Of a stretch of 64,000 bases of DNA, positions 49,400 through 57,274 are shown piece by piece. This DNA comes from Burkholderiales bacterium. GTDB taxonomy: Bacteria; Pseudomonadota; Gammaproteobacteria; Burkholderiales; SG8-39. The notes beneath the pieces were generated by a model that had not been told where the DNA came from, ran no database searches, and saw only the letters and a program-made list of their open reading frames with translations. Position numbers and translations under genes: made by a program. The number at the start of each line of letters is the position of its first letter. The first letter of the stretch is position 1. The stretch covers positions 22,749 to 86,748 of the forward strand of contig JADGRQ010000015.1 of the NCBI GenBank assembly GCA_017880775.1. Direction: 5' to 3'.

Positions 49400-50461
49400 T
49401 CATGCCAGCCAGCGCGCAAGGTTCGCGCGCACGAAATCGTCGTCGCAGAGGTCGGCGTGCTCGCGGCAGACGCGGTCGATCTCCCCGAGTTGCCCGGGCG
49501 AGAGCGTTTCGTTCGGATCTAGGCACCAGATGCCCTCGAGCAGGCCCTGCCGCCGCAGGATCTCGTGGCAGCCGGGAATGCAGCCCGCGAAATCGTGCGC
49601 CACGTCGAATAGCGCGCTGTTGCAGTCGGTCACGCGCGCATCGAGCGCCAGCAGGTTTTCGTCCGCGCCGCCTGCGGCGACGGCAGCCTGGACGCGCGCG
49701 TGCAATTCGACCGCGCGCCGGGTCCAGACGCTCCAATGCCCGAGCAGCCCGCCCTTGATACGCACGCGCACCAGCTCGGCGTCGCGCATCACGTCGAACG
49801 GCACGGCGAGATCGAGCACGATATGATCGTCGTTGCCCGTGTAGAGCGTGACGCGCTCTTCGGCGCGAGCCGCGACCACGCCGCGCACCACATCGAGTGT
49901 GCGGTAACGGTTGAAGGGCGCCATCTTGATCGCCACCACGTTTTCGATGGCGGCGAAGCGCCGCCAGAAATCCGCCGGGAGGGCGATGCCGCCAACGGCA
50001 GTCTGAAGGTAGAAACCCACCAGAGGGATCTCGCCGGCCACGGCGGCGCAGTGGGTGACCAGTTCGCCGACCGACGCTCCCTTCATCGCGCCGAGCGAGA
50101 GCATTCCCGCGTGATAGCCCAGTCCGCGCGCGAGCTGGGCCTCGCTTCTAGCTTGGGCGGTGTTGCCCGACAGGCCGGCGATCATGACCGCCGGCGTCTT
50201 GGTCCAGTCGCGCGCCGTCTCGATCGCGAGGCGCAGCACCGGCTCGTACAACCCGGCTTCGCGGATCGCAAACTGCGTGGCATGCACGCCCACCGCAAGG
50301 CCGCCCGCGCCGGCATCGAGGTAATAGCGCGTGAGCGCACGCTGGCGGCGCGGATCGAACCTGCGCGCGGCGTCGAGCGCGAGCGGATGGGCGGGAATCA
50401 CGCTGCCGCGCCGCAATTCTGCGAGCACCGCTGCGGGCAAATCAGACCAATGCAGGGACAT
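49400..50461 (-). CDS. DHDPS-like (class I aldolase superfamily) protein
   Basis: This is a 353-residue member of the dihydrodipicolinate synthase/N-acetylneuraminate lyase superfamily. It has YYLDAGAGGLAVGVHATQFA, PLVGFYLQTAVGGIALPADF with the Tyr, ENVVAIKMAPFNRYRTLDVV with the Schiff-base Lys, and VTLYTGNDDHIVLDLAVPFD. The C-terminal part is longer than in DHDPS. It probably cleaves or forms a keto-acid. It is the first gene of the operon leading to permease, ATPase, TetR, GDPD, Bug receptor and amidohydrolase, with operator copy 2 just upstream. Confidence 0.85.
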   Translation of the reverse strand: MSLHWSDLPAAVLAELRRGSVIPAHPLALDAARRFDPRRQRALTRYYLDAGAGGLAVGVHATQFAIREAGLYEPVLRLAIETARDWTKTPAVMIAGLSGNTAQARSEAQLARGLGYHAGMLSLGAMKGASVGELVTHCAAVAGEIPLVGFYLQTAVGGIALPADFWRRFAAIENVVAIKMAPFNRYRTLDVVRGVVAARAEERVTLYTGNDDHIVLDLAVPFDVMRDAELVRVRIKGGLLGHWSVWTRRAVELHARVQAAVAAGGADENLLALDARVTDCNSALFDVAHDFAGCIPGCHEILRRQGLLEGIWCLDPNETLSPGQLGEIDRVCREHADLCDDDFVRANLARWLA

Positions 50462-50476
50462 GGCTGGCGGAAATGT

Positions 50477-50490
50477 TAACCGAACGGTTA
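50477..50490. promoter_or_regulatory. TetR-type operator, copy 2 (TAACC-N4-GGTTA)
   Basis: TAACCGAACGGTTA is a perfect inverted repeat, extended here to six-plus-six bases around AA. It lies 15 bases before the DHDPS-like gene and 24 bases upstream of the -35 of the divergent binding-protein gene. It could therefore repress the operon containing the TetR gene. Confidence 0.75.
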
Positions 50491-50513
50491 CCGCCGGTCA
50501 CGCGGCAACGCCA

Positions 50514-50542
50514 TTGACACCCCTCGATGCCGGAAATACCAT
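50514..50542 (+). promoter_or_regulatory. Sigma70-like promoter of the solute-binding protein gene
   Basis: A perfect TTGACA is followed after 17 bases by TACCAT (four of six to the -10). The transcript would begin about 22 bases before the ATG, and a GGAG ribosome site lies in that leader. Confidence 0.55.
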
Positions 50543-50570
50543 CGGCGCCTGCCTCACGGAGAAAGCCACC

Positions 50571-51551
50571 ATGCGCCACATCATCGTCGCGGCCCTTGCC
50601 GCACTTGTCGCGTTACCCGCCGCCGCCCAACAGAAGCTCGATTTCGTCCTCAACTGGGTGCCCGGCGGCGATCATGCGCCGTATTACTACGCGAAGAAAC
50701 TGGGCTGGTACGCGAAGGAGGGCATCGAACTCAACCTCGAGCCGGGCAAGGGCTCGGCGGTCGCGGTGCAACGGGTCGCTGCCGGGCAGGACCCGATCGG
50801 TCTCGCAGACATGGGCAACGTGCTCACACTGCGCGGCAAGGGCGCCGACACGGTCGGAGTGTTCAACGTCTACGCCAACTCGCCGCAGGGAATGTACTGG
50901 CTCAAGAGCTCAGGCATCAAGGGAATCAAGGACTTCGCCGGCAAGAAAATCGGCAACCCGGCGGGCGACGGGGCGCGCACCATGTGGCCGGCGCTCGCGA
51001 AGGCCAACGGGCTCGATCCGAAGTCGGTGACGTGGGTAAACGTGGACGCCAACTCGAAGCTCGCCTCGCTCAAGTCCAAGGCCGTCGACGTCACGACGTC
51101 CTTCTACAACATTCACCACATCTTCCAGCGCGAACTGGGTGACGACATGGGCTTTCTCGCCTGGCGCGATGTCGGGCTCAATCCCTATGGCAATTCGGTG
51201 ATCGTGAACGCCGCCTTCCTCGCCAAGAACAGGCCGCTGATCGACAAGTTCGTGAAGGTCACGCAAAAGGCGTTTGCCGCCTGTGTCGCCGACCCCAAGC
51301 CCTGCGTGCAGGCGCTGATCGACGCGAACGGCGCGCTCCAGTTCGACAATGAGATGACGAACTGGACCCTGGTCGAGGTGCTGATGAGCGACCAGTATTC
51401 GAAGACCATCGCGCTCGGCATCCACGACGACGCGCGCATGCAGGCCGACTATGCATTGGTGCGCGACTACATCGGTCTCGACAAACCCTTCGACGTGAAG
51501 ACCGCGTACACCAACGAGTTCCTCGACCGCTCGATCAAGATGACTAAGTAG
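50571..51551 (+). CDS. NMT1/THI5-like ABC transporter substrate-binding protein
   Basis: This is a 326-residue periplasmic binding protein with signal peptide (MRHIIVAALAALVALPAAAQ). The mature start KLDFVLNWVPGGDHAPYYYA and KKLGWYAKEGIELNLEPGKG is the THI5/NMT1 pattern, with IGLADMGNVLTLRGKGADTV following. It is the natural receptor for the SsuC/SsuB-like permease and ATPase encoded divergently. The ligand is a small planar or amphipathic molecule by family analogy, not determined. It has its own good promoter. Confidence 0.9.
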   Translation: MRHIIVAALAALVALPAAAQQKLDFVLNWVPGGDHAPYYYAKKLGWYAKEGIELNLEPGKGSAVAVQRVAAGQDPIGLADMGNVLTLRGKGADTVGVFNVYANSPQGMYWLKSSGIKGIKDFAGKKIGNPAGDGARTMWPALAKANGLDPKSVTWVNVDANSKLASLKSKAVDVTTSFYNIHHIFQRELGDDMGFLAWRDVGLNPYGNSVIVNAAFLAKNRPLIDKFVKVTQKAFAACVADPKPCVQALIDANGALQFDNEMTNWTLVEVLMSDQYSKTIALGIHDDARMQADYALVRDYIGLDKPFDVKTAYTNEFLDRSIKMTK

Positions 51552-52418
51552 TCAGCCAAGCTCCGGGCCCGCGACGAGCATGATTTTCCGCTCGTCGCCC
51601 GGAGCGCGGTCGGCGCCGTGCACCATGCGCGTGTACGGGCGCTGGAACGCAAACCCGCGCGCTTCCAGCCAACCACGCAACTGCGGTTCGCGATCGACGA
51701 TGTCGGTGTAGATCGGTGGTGCAATGTGCTCCAGCGCCGCAGCCAGCAGTGCCGGCGCGGCGAGAGGCTCGGTGGCAACCAGCGGTCCGATTTGAGACGC
51801 CTCGCGGCCCTCCCGCCCGAGCAGAAAGCCGACGATCCTGCCGCGAACCTCGGCAACCAAAGCGCTTCCGGGAAGCCGGCTCGCAAGCGCGCGCAACAGC
51901 GCATCGCGGCTCGCGCCGAACGCGGGTTCATCAAGCGCAAGGATCTGCGGCCAATCGGAATCGCGTATCGTCCGTACGCTGGGCCACGCGGGATCGCGCA
52001 GCACCCGTGCATCGTCTGACCCCAACGCGTAGCGCTTGAAGCCCCAGGTGTCGCGAAAACCTTCCTGCACGTACACCTCGCGGCCCGCCGGCGTCGCATC
52101 GAGAATCGGCGTCAGACCGCGTGTTTTCAGATCGGCGATCGCCGTGCGGAGCAGGCGCGAGGCATAGCCCTTGCGCCGGTGCGCGGGCGACACCAGCACC
52201 ATGCTGATCCAGGCGAAGCGACTGCCATACGGAATGACCAGCGTAGAAGCGGCGAGCGTGCCATCGGCGAGCGTGATGCCCCACCCGTGCCCGATCTCGA
52301 GCATTATCCGCCAATCGGCCTCGTTCTGGTTCCAGTTTGCTGCTCTCGACAGCTCCAGGCACCCAGCCAGGTGCTTCACACCGAGCGGATGATCGAGTTC
52401 GCGTTCAGTACTTCCCAT
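51552..52418 (-). CDS. GNAT-family acetyltransferase, two-domain
   Basis: This is a 288-residue protein. The first half is a GNAT domain with the acetyl-CoA-binding motif VLVSPAHRRKGYASRLLRTA. The second half (from about IRDSDWPQILALDEPAFGAS) resembles a degenerate second acetyltransferase domain. It would acetylate an amine, target unknown. Its start overlaps the 3' end of the epimerase gene by 14 bases, so it is the second gene of that unit. Its stop touches the end of the binding-protein gene. Confidence 0.85.
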   Translation of the reverse strand: MGSTERELDHPLGVKHLAGCLELSRAANWNQNEADWRIMLEIGHGWGITLADGTLAASTLVIPYGSRFAWISMVLVSPAHRRKGYASRLLRTAIADLKTRGLTPILDATPAGREVYVQEGFRDTWGFKRYALGSDDARVLRDPAWPSVRTIRDSDWPQILALDEPAFGASRDALLRALASRLPGSALVAEVRGRIVGFLLGREGREASQIGPLVATEPLAAPALLAAALEHIAPPIYTDIVDREPQLRGWLEARGFAFQRPYTRMVHGADRAPGDERKIMLVAGPELG

Positions 52419-53439
52419 CGCGTGTCGAGAAATGGGTCTCCTTGCCCAGGCTCGGCATGTCGCGCGACACCCAGTCGGCGACCCAGTCGATCATCTTCGC
52501 GAGCGGCACGCGTGGCTTGCCGAACAGGGTTTGCGCGCGCGCCGTGTCCACCAGCCAGGCGGTCGCCGCTTCGGTGCCGGTGATCTGCGCGCGCCGGTCG
52601 AAACGCTTGCCGAACTCGTTCGCGAGCCAACGCACGCTCACCACTTCCGGTCCGGAGACGTTGACCGGCAGCGCTGGAGCAGCGCAATGCGCGAGCAGGC
52701 GCAAGGCCTGCTCGTTGGCATCGCCCTGCCAGACCACGTTCACGTGGCCCATGGTCACGTCCACCGGCTTGCCGGCGAACACTTTGGTCGCGACGTCGTG
52801 CAGCACGCCGTAGCGCATGTCGATCGCGTACTCCAGGCGCGCGAGGACCACGCGCGTGCCGTGCCGGCGCGAGCCGTGCCCGAACATCTTCTCGCGTCCG
52901 ACGCACGAGTTGGCATAGTCTCCCGGCGGGGGCGTGGTCGGCACGTCTTCGGTCGCGCCGGAAGTGTTCACGGGCGCGTAGGGGTAGACGCACGCGGTCG
53001 AGAACGCAACGATGCGCGCCGCGCGGAAGCGCTCTGCCACGCCGTAGGGCACGCCGACGTTCATCGCCCAGGTGAGTTCGCTCTGCCCGGTCGCGCCGAA
53101 CTTGTGCCCGGCCATGAACACCACGTTGGGCGCGCGGGGAAGGCGTTCGATTGCAGCGGGCTCGAGGAGATCGCAGGCAATGCATTCGATGCCCTGCGCC
53201 TGGAGCTTTTCGCGCAAGCCCCGTTCCGAGAAACGCGCGACGCCGATCACGCGCCGCGCCGCGTCGGCGCGTTTCGCAAGGCGCGCGAGCGTCGGGCCCA
53301 TCTTGCCGCCCACGCCGAGTACCATCAGGTCGCCCGGCACGCGTGCGAGGTCCGCGGCGAGCTCCCCGCTCGGCCGGGTCATGTATTCCTCGAGTGCCTC
53401 TACATCTTCGAAGCCCTGCGGCGATTCGGCGTCGACCAT
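52405..53439 (-). CDS. NAD-dependent epimerase/dehydratase family protein
   Basis: This is a 344-residue extended SDR. It has DLMVLGVGGKMGPTLARLAK for NAD binding, NVVFMAGHKFGATGQSELTW, AFSTACVYPYAPVNTSGATE and DYANSCVGREKMFGHGSRRH. In the last, the usual YxxxK Tyr is replaced by Cys (CVGREK). The catalytic Tyr may thus be missing and the role non-standard. The start chosen is MVDAESPQG. An ATG four codons earlier lies within operator copy 3. It is divergent from the core-MetE-like gene. Confidence 0.8.
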   Translation of the reverse strand: MVDAESPQGFEDVEALEEYMTRPSGELAADLARVPGDLMVLGVGGKMGPTLARLAKRADAARRVIGVARFSERGLREKLQAQGIECIACDLLEPAAIERLPRAPNVVFMAGHKFGATGQSELTWAMNVGVPYGVAERFRAARIVAFSTACVYPYAPVNTSGATEDVPTTPPPGDYANSCVGREKMFGHGSRRHGTRVVLARLEYAIDMRYGVLHDVATKVFAGKPVDVTMGHVNVVWQGDANEQALRLLAHCAAPALPVNVSGPEVVSVRWLANEFGKRFDRRAQITGTEAATAWLVDTARAQTLFGKPRVPLAKMIDWVADWVSRDMPSLGKETHFSTRDGKY

Positions 53440-53444
53440 AGTAT

Positions 53445-53458
53445 TAACCATCCGGTGA
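53445..53458. promoter_or_regulatory. TetR-type operator, copy 3 (one mismatch)
   Basis: TAACC-ATCC-GGTGA has one mismatch to the inverted repeat. Read on the opposite strand, it agrees with copy 1 at 15 of 18 positions including the core ACCGGATGGTTA. It is immediately followed by TATAAT, so a bound repressor would block the plus-strand promoter. Confidence 0.65.
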
Positions 53459-53460
53459 AT

Positions 53461-53466
53461 TATAAT
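53461..53466 (+). promoter_or_regulatory. -10 element (TATAAT) before core-MetE-like gene
   Basis: A perfect TATAAT stands only eight bases before the ATG, so the transcript may be leaderless or nearly so. No good -35 is visible at 17 bases. The operator fills the spacer. Confidence 0.45.
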
Positions 53467-53474
53467 GGGACGCG

Positions 53475-54506
53475 ATGAAAGCCCCAATGATCAGGACTAC
53501 CGTCGTCGGCTCCTATCCCGTCCCGGACTGGCTCGCGGCCGCGCCCTCCGAGCAGGCCCTTGTCGATGCAACGCGCGTCGTGCTCGCGATCCAGGAGCAG
53601 GCCGGCATCGATCTGGTGTGCGACGGCGAACTCTACCGCTTCGATCTGAACCACCCCGAGACCAACGGCATGATCGAGTACTTCATGCGCCCGATGTCCG
53701 GGATCCGCGGCGATATCGGCTTTTCGGAGTGGCTCGCGTACTCGAAAGGCGCCGGGATGCGTTTCCGCACCCGGCCGCCGGGCGTGGTCGAGGGGCCGGT
53801 CGGCGCGGGCACGCTGAACCTGCCGATCCCTTGCGCGCGCGCGAAGGCGCTCGCATCCCGGCCGCTCAAGTTCACCATTACCGGGCCGCACATGCTGGCG
53901 AAAACGATGCACGACCGGCATTACCGCGATCCCGAAAAGCTCGCGCATGCGATCGCGGCAGTTCTCGCCGAACAGGTGAAGCACCTCAATGCCGACGTGG
54001 TGCAACTGGACGAGGCGAACCTCCCCGGGCACCCGGATGAGTGGAAGTGGGCGGCAGCGGCGATCAACCGCGTGCTCGGCGCGGTGCCGAAGACCGCCAG
54101 GGCCGCCGTGCACCTGTGCTTCGGCAACTACGGCGGGCAGAGCATCCAGCGCGGCAGCTGGGCCAAGCTGATGAACTACCTCAACGCGCTGAACGTCGAC
54201 CACATCGTGTTGGAAAACGCGCACCGGCCGCCTGCGGACCTCGCGGTGTTCAAGGACCTGAGGAAGGACATCGGCATGGGCCTCGGCGTGGTCGACATCA
54301 AGAGCACCGTGGTGGAAACCGCGGATGACGTCGCGCGCGCGATCGAGCGCGCCGAAAAAATGATCGGCCGCGGCCGCGTGAAGTACATTCATCCCGACTG
54401 CGGCTTCTGGATGCTCAAGCGCAACGTGGCCGACGGCAAGATCCGCGCGCTGGTCGCGGGACGCGACCTGTACGAAGGCCGCGCGATGCGCAAGAAAATG
54501 GCCTAG
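53475..54506 (+). CDS. Core-MetE-like zinc methyltransferase family protein
   Basis: This is a 343-residue protein similar to the C-terminal catalytic half of cobalamin-independent methionine synthase. It has MIRTTVVGSYPVPDWL, VVQLDEANLPGHPDEWKWAA, HLCFGNYGG and HIVLENAHRPP. The four zinc ligands expected for the family are all present: His213, Cys215, Glu247 and Cys309 in YIHPDCGFWML. The N-terminal MetE domain is absent. Related proteins in catabolic clusters may move a methyl group or cleave a thioether. The role here is unknown. It is in the TetR regulon. Confidence 0.85.
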   Translation: MKAPMIRTTVVGSYPVPDWLAAAPSEQALVDATRVVLAIQEQAGIDLVCDGELYRFDLNHPETNGMIEYFMRPMSGIRGDIGFSEWLAYSKGAGMRFRTRPPGVVEGPVGAGTLNLPIPCARAKALASRPLKFTITGPHMLAKTMHDRHYRDPEKLAHAIAAVLAEQVKHLNADVVQLDEANLPGHPDEWKWAAAAINRVLGAVPKTARAAVHLCFGNYGGQSIQRGSWAKLMNYLNALNVDHIVLENAHRPPADLAVFKDLRKDIGMGLGVVDIKSTVVETADDVARAIERAEKMIGRGRVKYIHPDCGFWMLKRNVADGKIRALVAGRDLYEGRAMRKKMA

Positions 54507-54543
54507 CCGTTCTTCAATCCGGCGCGGACCGGCCGGCCAGCAG

Positions 54544-55110
54544 CTATTTGTCGAATCGCACCAGGTCGCTTTCCACGACACGCACCCGCGCCAGGCACTG
54601 ACCCTTCACTTCGGCGAACTTTTCCAGTTCGCCCATATCGCAACGGTCCCCTCCGCCGACCTGCACCCGGGCGATATCCTGACAGCCGATTCCCCTGAAC
54701 TGAATTTCCCGGCTCTGGTTGTCGCCGGACTTAATGAACGCAAATCCGGAGAACACGGTGTCGTAGATCGCGCCGTTGGCGCGATATGCCGAGAACTCCG
54801 GCACAAAACTCCGGATCTGATAGGGCAGGTTGTTGACCAGACGAAGCACGAAGCGGCAAGTGCCGGCGCGCTCCGCCTTGGCTTCCAACCGCAGAGTCGC
54901 CTCGCCCGCCTCCTTGACTTTGTCCTTGGCCTGGTCCTTGTCCTCGGCTTTGTCCTTTGCCTCCACGTACCGCCAGGTGCCGTCGTCCTTCAACAGGATG
55001 CGACGGCCGTCCGGACCGGTGAGCTCGAAATCCGCCTGCGCTGCGTGCGAGAGCGCCAACCCTGCGGCCAGAAGGATTTTGCGGGCGATTGACCAGCCAG
55101 TTTGTTCCAT
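54544..55110 (-). CDS. Exported hypothetical protein
   Basis: This is a 188-residue protein with a signal peptide (MEQTGWSIARKILLAAGLAL, cleavage near HAAQA). After FELTGPDGRRILLKDDGTWR, a pattern seen in small exported proteins of unknown function, comes a Lys/Glu/Asp-rich linker. The rest is a beta-rich domain (CRFVLRLVNNLPYQIRSFVP) with four Cys residues. I do not recognise a function. It is transcribed towards the core-MetE-like gene and stands alone. Confidence 0.7.
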   Translation of the reverse strand: MEQTGWSIARKILLAAGLALSHAAQADFELTGPDGRRILLKDDGTWRYVEAKDKAEDKDQAKDKVKEAGEATLRLEAKAERAGTCRFVLRLVNNLPYQIRSFVPEFSAYRANGAIYDTVFSGFAFIKSGDNQSREIQFRGIGCQDIARVQVGGGDRCDMGELEKFAEVKGQCLARVRVVESDLVRFDK

Positions 55111-55160
55111 TCTCTTAGTCCATTCTCAATTGGTGGCAATACTGTACCCGCTCGTGCGGT

Positions 55161-57260
55161 TCAGGCAAGTGTGGGCGCGTGCGCCCGCTCGACCATCGCG
55201 TCGACCACCACGGCGCCCTCGCCGACGGCCCCCACCGTCACCGGGTTCAGGTCGATCGACGCAATCCGGCCTTCTGCAGCGTGGATCAGACGGCCGACGG
55301 CGATGGCGGCCTCCGCCATCGCATCGATATCCAGCGGCGGATCGCCGCGCACACCATCGAGCAGCGGCGCGATGCGCAGGCCCCGCAGCAGTTGCCTGAC
55401 GTCGTCTGCATCGAATGGCGGCACGAGCACGTCGAAATCCTTCAGAACTTCTACATACTTGCCGCCGTCGCCGACGATGACCACCGGTCCAAATATCGGG
55501 TCGACCCGGGCACCGATCATGAATTCCCGGCGTCCTTTGCGCATCGCCGCGACGATCACGCCGTCGCGGGCCGCGCCGAGGTCGGCAAGTTTCTTCCACT
55601 GCACCGCGAAGACTTCTGCGGCTGCGTCAGCCGAGTTGACGTTGAGCGCCACCAGGCCGTGTTCGGACTTGTGCGGAACGTCGGCCGAGCAGGCTTTGAT
55701 CGCCACCGGCGCGCCCAGCGCCTGGAACGCCGCGCGTACCTCTGCAGCGCTGCTGCAAAGCCTGTGCGCAACGACTGGCAGACCGTGACGCTCGAGCAGT
55801 GCAAGACTTTCGGCTTCGTTGAGAAAGGTGCCCATGCCGGCGGGCACCTCGGGCGCTGCACCCCGGGGCCAAGTGACGAATTTCTTGCGCAACAACTCCG
55901 TATGCGAGGCGAGTTGCGACAGGGCGCCCAGCGCCTCGGTCTCGTTGGCGTAGACCGGCACGCCCGCCGCGCGAAACGGCGCGGCGACCGGTTCCTGCCA
56001 AGCCGCCACTGCGACCGGCTTGCCGGTCGCTGCGGCAAACTTCGCCGTATCGCTGGCGAAGGCCTGCACGTCGTAGCCTGCGCCGGCGACCGGGATGTTG
56101 ATGAACACCAGGTCGACCGCCGGGTCCCTGGCGACCGCCGGCAGCACCTCCCCGAAAAGATGACTGTTGGAAAGGAGCGCGGCGGTGATATCGATCGGAT
56201 TGGCGGTGCTGGCGAAGGCGGGCAATTTCTCCCCCAGGGCGCGGCGCGTATCGGCCGCGAGTTCGGCCAGCGGCAGGCCGAATTCCTCGGATGCGTCGGC
56301 CGCCATCACGCAGCTCGCGCCGGAATTGCTGATTACGACCAGGCGGCGAGCTTGCGGCCGCCAGCCTTTCAGGTACATCTCGGCGGCTTGCGCTTGCGCA
56401 TGCGCGTCGCGCGCGCGCCAGATGCCGTGACGGCGGAAGAACGCGCCGACCACGCGGTCCTCGTTGGCGAGCGACCCGGTATGCGAGGAGGCCGCCTTCT
56501 GGCCGCTCGCCGAGCGGCCCGCCTTCACCGCCACGATCGGCAGATCGCGCGCGCGCGCATACGCGGCCGCCTGTGCCAGCAACTTCGGATCGGCAACGCT
56601 TTCCAGATAGAGCAGAAGCAGCTTCACCTGCGGGTCATGCGCGACCGCCCAGGCGAGATCGGATACGGTGACGTCGGCCTCGTTGCCCGTGGCATGCACG
56701 TGGCGCACGCCGATGCCGCGGCCGCGCAGCAGCCCGTAGATCACCGCGCTCATGCCGCCGCTCTGGCTGACGACCGCGACCGGCCCGTCCTGCGGCGGGA
56801 CCTCGATGAATATGGTCGAGAAGCTGGCAACCGCGCCGGTGCCGAAATTGGCGAGTCCCTGGCTGTTCGGCCCGACCACGCGCATTCCCGCGGCCCGCGC
56901 CCGCTCCACCATTGCCTGCTGGACTTTGCAGCCCGCTTCCCCGGTTTCACCGAAGCCGGAGGCAATGACGATCGCGGCCTTGACCCCGCGCGCCGCACAT
57001 TCGTCGACTGCCGCGACCGCTGCGTCGCCGCTGACGATGATGATGGCGAGTTCGGGAACCACCGGCAGCGAATCGAGCGACGCGTAGCTCTTGAGCCCCT
57101 GAATCTCGCTGCGATTGGGATTGATCGGGTAGATCGCGCCCTTGTAGCCGTCGCGCTTCATGTAAAAAATCGGACGGCCGCCGATTTTGTTCGGGTTTTC
57201 GGAGGCGCCGATGATGGCGATCGATTTCGGATCGAGCGCGGATCGGAGCAGATCAGGCAT
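55161..57260 (-). CDS. NDP-forming acyl-CoA synthetase (acetate-CoA ligase family)
   Basis: This is a 699-residue single-chain ligase. It has a CoA-binding domain (residues 1-130: SIAIIGASENPNKIGGRPIF), two ligase domains with the phospho-His in KAASSHTGSLANEDRVVGAF, and a C-terminal ATP-grasp domain (APVAIKACSADVPHKSEHGL, MRKGRREFMIGARVDPIFGP). It would activate a carboxylic acid to its CoA thioester with ATP, giving ADP and phosphate. It follows the Bug receptor by 14 bases. With the thiolase-like and DUF35 genes it makes a small acid-catabolism unit. Confidence 0.92.
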   Translation of the reverse strand: MPDLLRSALDPKSIAIIGASENPNKIGGRPIFYMKRDGYKGAIYPINPNRSEIQGLKSYASLDSLPVVPELAIIIVSGDAAVAAVDECAARGVKAAIVIASGFGETGEAGCKVQQAMVERARAAGMRVVGPNSQGLANFGTGAVASFSTIFIEVPPQDGPVAVVSQSGGMSAVIYGLLRGRGIGVRHVHATGNEADVTVSDLAWAVAHDPQVKLLLLYLESVADPKLLAQAAAYARARDLPIVAVKAGRSASGQKAASSHTGSLANEDRVVGAFFRRHGIWRARDAHAQAQAAEMYLKGWRPQARRLVVISNSGASCVMAADASEEFGLPLAELAADTRRALGEKLPAFASTANPIDITAALLSNSHLFGEVLPAVARDPAVDLVFINIPVAGAGYDVQAFASDTAKFAAATGKPVAVAAWQEPVAAPFRAAGVPVYANETEALGALSQLASHTELLRKKFVTWPRGAAPEVPAGMGTFLNEAESLALLERHGLPVVAHRLCSSAAEVRAAFQALGAPVAIKACSADVPHKSEHGLVALNVNSADAAAEVFAVQWKKLADLGAARDGVIVAAMRKGRREFMIGARVDPIFGPVVIVGDGGKYVEVLKDFDVLVPPFDADDVRQLLRGLRIAPLLDGVRGDPPLDIDAMAEAAIAVGRLIHAAEGRIASIDLNPVTVGAVGEGAVVVDAMVERAHAPTLA

Positions 57261-57274
57261 GATCGATCGCAGGC

